Assembly (NCBI GenBank): GCA_049515555.1
Contig: JBEKTY010000080.1
Span: 1-36,233 of the forward strand
Origin: JBEKTY01 sp049515555
Lineage (GTDB): Bacteria; Planctomycetota; Planctomycetia; Pirellulales; Thermoguttaceae
Reading direction: 5' to 3'
DNA: 36,233 nucleotides
Shown: positions 7,510 through 14,022 of the stretch, in pieces
How positions within the stretch are numbered: position 1 is the first letter of the stretch
Layout: each line of letters begins with the position of its first letter
The notes under the pieces: generated by a model
The model's database searches: none
What the model saw: only the letters and a program-made list of their open reading frames with translations
Told to the model about the DNA's origin: nothing
Program-made: the position numbers and the translations under genes

Positions 7510-8700
7510 ATGAAACGTTTGATTGCAACGCTTGTCTTGCTGGCCTGGTGCCAGGCGGCCGGGGCGGCCGAGCCGACGGTGCCCACGTTCAAGAAGCTGT
7601 GCTTGAGCGACAAGTTCTATTGCGAAGGGGCCTATTACGCCGACTTCAACCGCGACGGCAAGCTGGACGTGGTGGCCGGCCCCTACTGGTACGAAGGCCC
7701 CGACTTCCAGAAGAAGCACGAGATCTACCCGCCCAAGGTTTTTGATCCGCACGGCTATTCGGACAACTTCCTGACCTACACGGGCGATTTCAACGGCGAC
7801 GGCTGGCCCGACGTCCTCTACGTGCCCTATCCCGGCGGAGAGGCTTACTGGTACGAGAACCCCGGCGCCAAGGGCGGGCCGTGGAAGAAACACCTGGCCC
7901 TGAAAGACGTGGGCAACGAGTCGCCGGTGTGGGCCGACATCAACGGCGACGGCCGGCCCGAGCTGATCTACAACACCAGCGGCTACATGGGCTACGCCAC
8001 CTACGATCCGGCCAAGCCCGACCAGCTCTGGGTCTTCCATCCCATTACGCCCAAGGGCGATTACTTCCAGTACACGCACGGGATCGGCGTGGGCGACATC
8101 AACGGCGACGGCCGGCCGGACATCGTCGAGCGCAGCGCCTGGTGGGAGCAGCCGGCCAAGGCCGGCGATCCGTGGATCAAGCACCCCTTCCAGTTTGCCG
8201 ACGCCGGGGCCCAGATGCTGGTCTACGACGTCGACGGCGACGGATTGGCCGACGTGATTACCGCCTGGCACTGCCACATGTACGGCCTGGTGTGGTACAA
8301 GCAGATTCGCGGCCCCGCCGGCGAGATCACCTGGAAGCAGAACGTGATCCTGCCGCCCAATCCGGACCTGAAGTCGCCGGCCCTGCGGATCAGCCAGATG
8401 CACGCCTTCGACCTGGCGGACATGAACGGCGACGGGCTGAAGGACATCGTCACCGGCAAGCGCTTCTGGGCGCACGGCCCCCACGGCGACGCCGAGCCGG
8501 ACGCCCCGGCCGTCCTGTATTGGTTCCAGCTCACCCGCGACAAGGAGCACGGCGTGCGGTTCATTCCGCACCAGATCGACAACGACTCGGGCGTGGGCAC
8601 CCAGGTAGCCGCCGTGGACCTCAACGGCGACGGCATCCCCGACGTGATCGTGGGCAATAAGAAGGGCGTCTTCGTATTCCTGAGCCAGAAGTCGCCCTGA
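7510..8700 (+). CDS. Secreted FG-GAP/VCBS-repeat protein
   Basis: 396 residues starting at the ATG at 7510, preceded by GGAGG at 7498-7502 (7-nt spacing). An upstream in-frame extension to 7300 is translated repeat DNA and is not used. Residues 1-20 form a signal peptide (MKRLIATLVLLAWCQAAGAAE). The mature protein contains at least six copies of an Asp-rich calcium-loop motif, D-x-N-x-D-G-x-x-D (for example DFNRDGKLDVV, DINGDGRPEL, DVDGDGLADV, DMNGDGLKDI, DLNGDGIPDV), with intervening WYE/WW segments. This is the pattern of FG-GAP/VCBS beta-propellers common in planctomycete exported proteins. Role unknown: extracellular binding or scaffold is likely, and no catalytic residues are recognised. 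It is divergent from the glycoside hydrolase gene, so a shared polysaccharide-related role is possible but unproven. Confidence 0.85.
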   Translation: MKRLIATLVLLAWCQAAGAAEPTVPTFKKLCLSDKFYCEGAYYADFNRDGKLDVVAGPYWYEGPDFQKKHEIYPPKVFDPHGYSDNFLTYTGDFNGDGWPDVLYVPYPGGEAYWYENPGAKGGPWKKHLALKDVGNESPVWADINGDGRPELIYNTSGYMGYATYDPAKPDQLWVFHPITPKGDYFQYTHGIGVGDINGDGRPDIVERSAWWEQPAKAGDPWIKHPFQFADAGAQMLVYDVDGDGLADVITAWHCHMYGLVWYKQIRGPAGEITWKQNVILPPNPDLKSPALRISQMHAFDLADMNGDGLKDIVTGKRFWAHGPHGDAEPDAPAVLYWFQLTRDKEHGVRFIPHQIDNDSGVGTQVAAVDLNGDGIPDVIVGNKKGVFVFLSQKSP

Positions 8701-8745
8701 AGATTACCGGAACCGCCGGGACACAGTGCGGGAGCCTGTTATTGA

Positions 8746-8858
8746 CCCGGATTATTCACCAATCGTTCGTAGTGACCGCATTCATGCGGTCCTTGATCTG
8801 TTCACACTCTCCAGACCCGATGAATCGGGTCACTACGAGCCTCGGTGAATAATTTCGG
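8746..8858. repeat. Multi-hairpin dispersed element, copy 2 (inverted relative to copy 1)
   Basis: Begins CCCGGATTATTCACC and ends GGTGAATAATTTCGG, with GACCGCATTCATGCGGTC and GACCCGATGAATCGGGTC hairpins. It lies between the convergent FG-GAP gene and metG. Confidence 0.9.
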
Positions 8859-8924
8859 TCAAAGGGCCCAGGCTGTGTTGCCCAGTAGATAGCGCTTGGA
8901 TTCAATCTTTGCCCGGACTTTCTG

Positions 8925-8955
8925 CCCCCCTAACCCTCTCCCGGAGGGCGAGGGG
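8925..8955. repeat. CCCTAACCCTCTCCC-type palindromic repeat
   Basis: CCCTAACCCTCTCC-CGGAGGGCGAGGGG hairpin just downstream of metG. It is the same family as 17541-17575. Confidence 0.7.
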
Positions 8956-8970
8956 ACCGGGCATCGCCGC

Positions 8971-10995
8971 TCAATGCACGCGTTGGCCGGGGCGGGCGCC
9001 TTCGTCGGGCAGGAGCAGGTGCACGTCGCCTTCGCCGCCGGCGGCGAGGATCATGCCTTCGCTCAGGCCGAATTTCATCTTCCGCGGCGCCAGGTTCGCC
9101 ACGCACACCAACAGCCGGCCGACCAGTTGATCGGGCCGGTAGTAGCCCTTGATGCCGGCGAACACCGTTCGGCAATGGTTGCCGCCCAGGCTGATCGTGA
9201 GTTTGAGGAGCTTCCTGGCGTCGGGGACCTCTTCGGCGGCCAGCACGCGGCAGACCCGCAGGTCGGCCTTCGTGAATTCGTCGATGGTGATCTCGGGCGA
9301 GAGCGGCTCGGCCAGCAGCGGGGCGTCGCTGTCCTGGGGAGCGGTCGTTTCGGGCTGCGGGGTATCCGGCTCGGCACTGGCTGCGACCATGTTTTCCACC
9401 TTCTTTCGATCGACGCGTTGCATGAGATGTTGGAACTTTGCCACCGGCCGGCCGACCAGCGGCCGCTGGGACTGGTCCCAGGCGGTGATCGGATCGCCCA
9501 GCAGTTGGCCCGTCTGGTCGGCCATTTTGGGCAGTACGGGGGCCAGGTACACGGCCAACTGCCGGAACAGGTTCAGGCCGATGGTGCACACGCGGCGGAG
9601 ATCGTCGGCCTGGCCGGGAGCGCGGAGGTTCCAAGGGGCGCTGGCCTCGACGAAGCGGTTGGCCCGATCGCCGGCGGCGAGGATGACCCGCACGCCGCGG
9701 GCGAAGTCGCCGGCCTGGTAGGCCTCGGCCACGGCCTGGCCGTCGCGCGCCGCCGCCTCGAACAGGCCGCCGTCGGCCGGATACTCGGCCGCCAGGCCGG
9801 TCCGCTCGGCGAACTTCGCCGTGCGGGCGGCCAGATTCACCACGTTGCCCACCATGTCGGCGTTGACCTTCGTCACGAGCTCGTCGAAGTTCAGGTCCAG
9901 GTCGTCGACGCCGGGGCCGATCTTCGCGGCATAGTAATATCGCAGGTAGGCCGGGTCGAGGTGCTCCAGGTACGTCGCCGCCCGGATGAACGTGCCCTTC
10001 GACTTCGACATCTTCTCGCCGTTGACCGTGAGAAAGCCGTGGATGTGGACCTTGCGGGGCAGGCTGAAGCCGGCCGTCTTGAGCATCGCCGGCCAGAACA
10101 GCGTATGGAAGTACGTAATGTCCTTGCCGATGAAATGGTGCACCTCGGTCTGGGGACTGCGCCACCAGCGGTCGAAATCCTCGCCGTGCCGGTCGCACCA
10201 TTGGCGGGTCGAACCCAGGTAGCCGATGGGTGCGTCGAACCACACGTACCAGTACTGGCCCGGGCAGTCCGGGATCTCGAAGCCGAAATAGGGGGCCGGC
10301 CGCGAGATGTCCCAATCGTGCAGCGGCTCGCCCAGGAAGTGCCCCTTAAGGTAGTTGGCCACCTCCGGCTGCAAGGCCCCGCTGTGGGTCACCCACTCGG
10401 CCAGAAAATCGTGCCAGCGCTCGATATTGACGAACAAGTGCCGGGCCGAGCGGAGCTCCGGCTTCGCCCCGGAGAGCGTGCTCAGCGGGTCGATCAGGTC
10501 GGCCGGGCCGAAGTGCGCCAGGCACTTCTCGCAACTGTCGCCGTACTGCTCCGGGGCCTTGCACTTGGGGCAGGTCCCCTTGACGAAGCGGTCGGCCAGA
10601 AAGGTCCCCGCCACGGGATCGAAAAGCTGGGTCACCTCCCGCTCGGCCACCAAGCCGGCGCCGCGCAGGGCCCGCCAAATCTCCTCGCAGCAGGCCCGCG
10701 TCTGGGGATCGTTGGTGCTGCCATAGTTGTCGAACTCGATCTGAAAGCCGCGGAAGTCGGCCAAATGAGCGGTCTGCATGCGGGCGATCAGGTCCTCCTC
10801 GCGCAGGCCCTCCTGCCGGGCGCGAATCATGATCGCCGTGCCGTGCGTGTCGTCGGCACAGACGTACACGCAGCGGTTCCCCCGCAGCTTCTGGAACCGC
10901 ACCCACATGTCGGTCTGAAGATACTCGACCAGGTGGCCCAGATGGATCGGGCCGTTGGCGTAGGGCAAGGCGCTGGTGACGAGAATCTGCGGCAT
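8971..10995 (-). CDS. metG: Methionine-tRNA ligase
   Basis: Cytoplasmic class I aminoacyl-tRNA synthetase that charges tRNA-Met. 674 residues from the ATG at 10995. A 28-codon upstream extension is rejected because MPQILVTSALPYANGPIHLGH is the canonical N-terminus. HIGH-like HLGH is at residues 18-21. The zinc-knuckle region includes CPKCKAPEQYGDSCEKC. KMSKS is at 328-332. An Ala/Pro-rich linker follows, then a C-terminal tRNA-binding OB-fold domain (EITIDEFTKADLRVCRVLAAEEV... FGLSEGMILAA) like the dimerisation domain of the long MetG form. It appears monocistronic and converges with the FG-GAP gene. No translated repeat elements are obvious in it, unlike most neighbours. Confidence 0.97.
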   Translation of the reverse strand: MPQILVTSALPYANGPIHLGHLVEYLQTDMWVRFQKLRGNRCVYVCADDTHGTAIMIRARQEGLREEDLIARMQTAHLADFRGFQIEFDNYGSTNDPQTRACCEEIWRALRGAGLVAEREVTQLFDPVAGTFLADRFVKGTCPKCKAPEQYGDSCEKCLAHFGPADLIDPLSTLSGAKPELRSARHLFVNIERWHDFLAEWVTHSGALQPEVANYLKGHFLGEPLHDWDISRPAPYFGFEIPDCPGQYWYVWFDAPIGYLGSTRQWCDRHGEDFDRWWRSPQTEVHHFIGKDITYFHTLFWPAMLKTAGFSLPRKVHIHGFLTVNGEKMSKSKGTFIRAATYLEHLDPAYLRYYYAAKIGPGVDDLDLNFDELVTKVNADMVGNVVNLAARTAKFAERTGLAAEYPADGGLFEAAARDGQAVAEAYQAGDFARGVRVILAAGDRANRFVEASAPWNLRAPGQADDLRRVCTIGLNLFRQLAVYLAPVLPKMADQTGQLLGDPITAWDQSQRPLVGRPVAKFQHLMQRVDRKKVENMVAASAEPDTPQPETTAPQDSDAPLLAEPLSPEITIDEFTKADLRVCRVLAAEEVPDARKLLKLTISLGGNHCRTVFAGIKGYYRPDQLVGRLLVCVANLAPRKMKFGLSEGMILAAGGEGDVHLLLPDEGARPGQRVH

Positions 10996-11307
10996 GGCGA
11001 ACACAATTCCGCGGCAAGCTGCACAAAACGGCTGATTGTAGTGCCCAACACGTTTCAGAGCAAGGGCTTGCGGGGGCAAAGCAGCTTGAGTCGGCGCAAT
11101 GCCGTGGATATACTTGTCTGGGGAGGCGCTGCCCTCGATGCCCGACGAACATCAGGTAAACGCACGGCCGTCGACTCGCGAGCAACACGAGCAGGGGCAG
11201 GCCCGCAAGACGAGGGATGCGACGCACGGGAAAAAAGGGTCGGGTGGGCGGTTCAGGCGGCAACAGCGCCGGCGGCGTCCGCAGCGGGAACGAGAGGGGT
11301 AGGTTCC
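10996..11307. other. Divergent intergenic region, metG / TPR gene
   Basis: 312 nt between divergent genes. No recognisable RNA, repeat element or convincing promoter hexamers were seen. The open frames across it are extensions of flanking genes in other frames. Confidence 0.4.
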
Positions 11308-11898
11308 ATGGCGAAAAACGGATTTGATGACAGAATCTGGCGTCTGTTTCGCCAGGGCAAGTGGGAAGAATCGCGCGACCTCCTCGAAGCGGAACGAGAA
11401 ACGGACCCGCAAAACCACTGGCTCCTCACCCAGCTTGGCGTGACGTTTTACGAACAACAACGATACAACGATGCGTTGAAGTTGTTTCGGGCGTCGCTGA
11501 GAATCGTCGGCGACTGCCCGCTCACGTTGTGGAACGTGGCCGGTACGCTGGACGCCCTCGAGCGGCCTGCCGAGGCCATCGCGGTCTACACCCGGCTGAT
11601 CCTGAGCACAAAATCGTACAAGGACGACCCGTGTTGGGAAAGCGAGGAGTGGACCAGGGCGCTGAAGACCGACTGCATGGATCGTCTGGGGGTCTGCTTC
11701 CGACACTTGGCGGCACGGCGGGCGGCGGCGCGCCGCGGCAGGCAATCCGAAATCGGCAGAGGAGCGATCGCGGCCGTTAAGTCTGCCAACAGCGTGTTGC
11801 ATCGCATGATGATCAAGCCGGCGGAAGGCCGGCAAGGCACGCGCCCGGCGGCCAACCGCGAAAAGCCCGTCGGCCGCCGCGTGGCGGCGAAGAGGTAG
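11308..11898 (+). CDS. Tetratricopeptide-repeat (TPR) protein
   Basis: 196 residues starting at the ATG at 11308 after a purine-rich GAGAGGGG site. Residues from about 10 to 105 form about three helix-turn-helix TPR-like units (WEESRDLLEAERETDPQNHWLLTQLGVTFYEQQ..., YNDALKLFRASLRIV..., AEAIAVYTRLIL). The C-terminal third is Arg/Ala/Lys-rich and basic, ending RRVAAKR. There is no signal peptide or membrane segment, so it is probably a cytoplasmic protein-protein interaction adaptor. The partner is unknown. It is convergent with glnA, with a shared terminator-like hairpin. The long upstream open frame antisense to metG is not part of it. Confidence 0.75.
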   Translation: MAKNGFDDRIWRLFRQGKWEESRDLLEAERETDPQNHWLLTQLGVTFYEQQRYNDALKLFRASLRIVGDCPLTLWNVAGTLDALERPAEAIAVYTRLILSTKSYKDDPCWESEEWTRALKTDCMDRLGVCFRHLAARRAAARRGRQSEIGRGAIAAVKSANSVLHRMMIKPAEGRQGTRPAANREKPVGRRVAAKR

Positions 11899-11929
11899 TT
11901 TCCGGTTTGGCCGGTCCCAAGAAAAGGCC

Positions 11930-11972
11930 GGGCCCGGAAGCGGACACCCTTGCGGGTTCCCCTTCCGGGCCC
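11930..11972. terminator. Hairpin between convergent TPR gene and glnA
   Basis: Perfect 11-bp stem GGGCCCGGAAG (11930-11940) with CTTCCGGGCCC (11962-11972). The 21-nt loop has an inner ACCC-TTGC-GGGT stem. It sits in the 94-nt gap between two convergent stops. No long U-tract follows. Confidence 0.55.
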
Positions 11973-11992
11973 AGGACCGTGCCAAGAATCAC

Positions 11993-13405
11993 TTAGATGT
12001 CGTAGTACAGGCAGAACTCGTAGGGGTGCGGCCGCAATTGCATGGCCTGCACTTCGTTGACTGTCTTGTACTTGACCCAGGTTTCAATCACGTCCTGGGT
12101 GAAGACCTCGCCGCGGAGCAGGTACTCGTGATCGGCACACAGGGCGGCCAGGGCCTGCTCCAGCGAGCCGGGCGCCTGCGGCACCTTGGCCAGCTCCTCC
12201 GGCTCCAGGTCGTAGATGTCCTTGTCCAGCGGCTCGCCCGGGTCGATCTTGTTCTGGATCCCGTCGATCATGGCCATGAGGATGGCCGAGAACGAGAGGT
12301 AGGGGTTGCAGCTCGGGTCGGGGCAGCGGAACTCCAGCCGCTTGGACTTGGGACTGGCGCTGTACATGGGGATGCGGATGGCCGCCGAGCGGTTGCGCTG
12401 GGAGTAGGCCAGGTTGACGGGGGCCTCGAAGCCGGGCACCAGCCGCTTGTAGCTGTTGGTGGTGGGGCAACTGAAGGCCAGGATCGAGGCGGCGTGCTTG
12501 ATCAGCCCGCCCGCCGCGTACAGGGCCATGTCGCTCAGGCCGGCGTAGCCGTTGCCCGCGAACAGCGGCTCGCTGCCCCGCCAGATCGAGGCGTGCGTGT
12601 GCATGCCCGACCCGTTGTCGTTGAACAGCGGCTTGGGCATGAAGGTCACGGTCTTGCCGTACTTCTTGGCCACGTTCTTGGTGATGTACTTGTACAACAT
12701 AACCTTGTCGGCCATGGCCACCAGGTTATCGAACTTCATGTCGATCTCGGCCTGGCCGGCGGTGGCCACTTCGTGGTGCTGGGCCTCGATGCTCACGCCG
12801 CAGTCGATCAAGGTCTGCATCATCTCGTTGCGGACGTCCATCAACTGGTCGGCCGGCGGCACGGGGAAGTAGCCCTCCTTGTAGCGCAGCTTGTTGCCCA
12901 GGTTGGGCTTCTCTTCACGGCCGCGGTTCCACTGCCCCTCGATGCTGTCGATGAAGTAGAAGCCGCAATTGGTGGCCTGGTCGAAGCGGATGTCGTCGAA
13001 AATGAAGAACTCCAGCTCGGGGCCCATGTAGCAAGTGTCGCCGATGCCCGTGCTCTTCAAATAGTTCACCGCTTTGCGGGCTACGTTGCGCGGGTCGCGG
13101 CTGTAGTCCTCGCGGGTCACGGGGTCCATGATGTTGCAGATCATGGCCAGCGTGGGGATGGCGGCGAAGGGGTCCATGGCGGCCGTCTCGGGCTGCGGCA
13201 CCACGAGCATGTCGCTCTCGTTGATCGCCTGCCAGCCGCGGATGCTCGAGCCGTCGAAGCCCACCCCGTCCTCGAACACGTCCTCGTCGAGCTTGTCGAC
13301 GGGGATCGTAAAGTGCTGCCAGATCCCGGGAAAGTCCATGAACCGCAGGTCCACGGCCTTCACGTTCTTCTCCCGGCACAACGCCAATACTTCTTTCGGT
13401 GTCAC
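11993..13405 (-). CDS. glnA: Glutamine synthetase, type I
   Basis: ATP-dependent ligation of ammonia to glutamate; dodecameric cytoplasmic enzyme and the main ammonium assimilation step. I start it at the GTG at 13405 (VTPKEVLALCREKNVKAVDLRF), preceded by AAGGATGGAG; the 29-codon upstream extension is unlike the family. This gives 470 residues, the usual GSI length. Visible motifs are DGSSIRGW near residue 50, MGPELEFFIFD, the NDNGSGMHTHAS metal/ammonia-site region, and the ATP-binding KRLVPGFEAPVNLAYSQRNRSAAIRIP segment. Tyr398 lies in DIYDLEPEE, aligning with the adenylylation tyrosine of enterobacterial GSI, so covalent regulation by an adenylyltransferase is likely. No ntr or PII gene is adjacent. 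Confidence 0.97.
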   Translation of the reverse strand: MTPKEVLALCREKNVKAVDLRFMDFPGIWQHFTIPVDKLDEDVFEDGVGFDGSSIRGWQAINESDMLVVPQPETAAMDPFAAIPTLAMICNIMDPVTREDYSRDPRNVARKAVNYLKSTGIGDTCYMGPELEFFIFDDIRFDQATNCGFYFIDSIEGQWNRGREEKPNLGNKLRYKEGYFPVPPADQLMDVRNEMMQTLIDCGVSIEAQHHEVATAGQAEIDMKFDNLVAMADKVMLYKYITKNVAKKYGKTVTFMPKPLFNDNGSGMHTHASIWRGSEPLFAGNGYAGLSDMALYAAGGLIKHAASILAFSCPTTNSYKRLVPGFEAPVNLAYSQRNRSAAIRIPMYSASPKSKRLEFRCPDPSCNPYLSFSAILMAMIDGIQNKIDPGEPLDKDIYDLEPEELAKVPQAPGSLEQALAALCADHEYLLRGEVFTQDVIETWVKYKTVNEVQAMQLRPHPYEFCLYYDI

Positions 13406-13647
13406 AACTCCATCCTTTCTTTGCGGAAAAGGCGACAGGGGCCTTCTCCATGACGGACAACTCGACCACAAAGTCGAACAACCCAACCACAAAAGAGAAC
13501 GATCCAGGCCCCTGACGCCTGGGAACCGCCCCTTGGCACGATCAGGCTAAGGAAGCATGGGCCGGTGCCTTATGCAAAGCGGGTGCCAGCACCGCCGGCA
13601 GACTATGGCCAGACCGGCGTAAGTTACAAATTAGCAACAATTTGGGC

Positions 13648-13743
13648 CTATTCGTCGATTTCAATTTCGTTTGGCACGACGGTTTTTAGCTGCCCACATC
13701 TTGCGCAGCCACCGCCCGCATATTGTGCACAGCGTTGTACCAT
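13648..13743 (-). CDS. Possible small protein with CxxC motif (31 aa)
   Basis: ATG at 13743 with GAGG about 12 nt upstream. The predicted peptide is MVQRCAQYAGGGCARCGQLK followed by TVVPNEIEIDE. It has a C-x7-C-x2-C pattern and an acidic end, which looks more protein-like than a random high-GC frame, and it sits in a locally AT-richer patch upstream of glnA. The same frame is open further upstream through repeat DNA. Function unknown; it may not be translated. Confidence 0.25.
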   Translation of the reverse strand: MVQRCAQYAGGGCARCGQLKTVVPNEIEIDE

Positions 13744-13825
13744 CCGTCGAGACCTCGGGTGGAGCCACCACCGGGAATACCTTGAAAACAGGCTATTAGC
13801 TCCGCTTATCATGGATCGCCGGCTA

Positions 13826-13942
13826 ACCTGGATCGTCCACCAACCGTTCGTAGTGACCGCATTCATGCGGTCCTTGGCCTGTCCACGCTCCCCAGACCCG
13901 ATAAATCGGGTCACTACGAGCCTCGGTGAATAGTCCCGGTTA
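13826..13942. repeat. Multi-hairpin dispersed element, copy 3
   Basis: Same orientation as copy 2. GTAGTGACCGCATTCATGCGGTC and GACCCGATAAATCGGGTCACTAC lie between outer arms ending GGTGAATAGTCCCGGTT. The outer left arm is more degenerate than in the other copies. Confidence 0.88.
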
Positions 13943-14022
13943 ACCGCCGCACGACAGGGCCGGAAATTATACCAAGGGTCGGCCCCGGTTGCCCAGCCGG
14001 GGGAGCGCGATTTCCGCCGGCT

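Larger units (their letters stand above)
13406..14022. other. Region between glnA and the MMPL gene
   Basis: 617 nt upstream of glnA and downstream of the MMPL gene. It presumably contains the glnA promoter, but no clear sigma70, sigma54 or NtrC site was found. About 13620-13740 is more AT-rich than its surroundings and holds one small possible ORF. Dispersed element copy 3 occupies 13826-13942. Confidence 0.5.

Noticed and set aside
12026..13453. Long open frame antisense to glnA
   Set aside because: Val/Leu/His-rich shadow typical of GC-rich DNA; glnA on the other strand is unmistakable.
13406..13650. NtrC or sigma54 site upstream of glnA
   Set aside because: No convincing TGGCAC-N5-TTGC or paired TGCACC/GGTGCA sites on the glnA strand.
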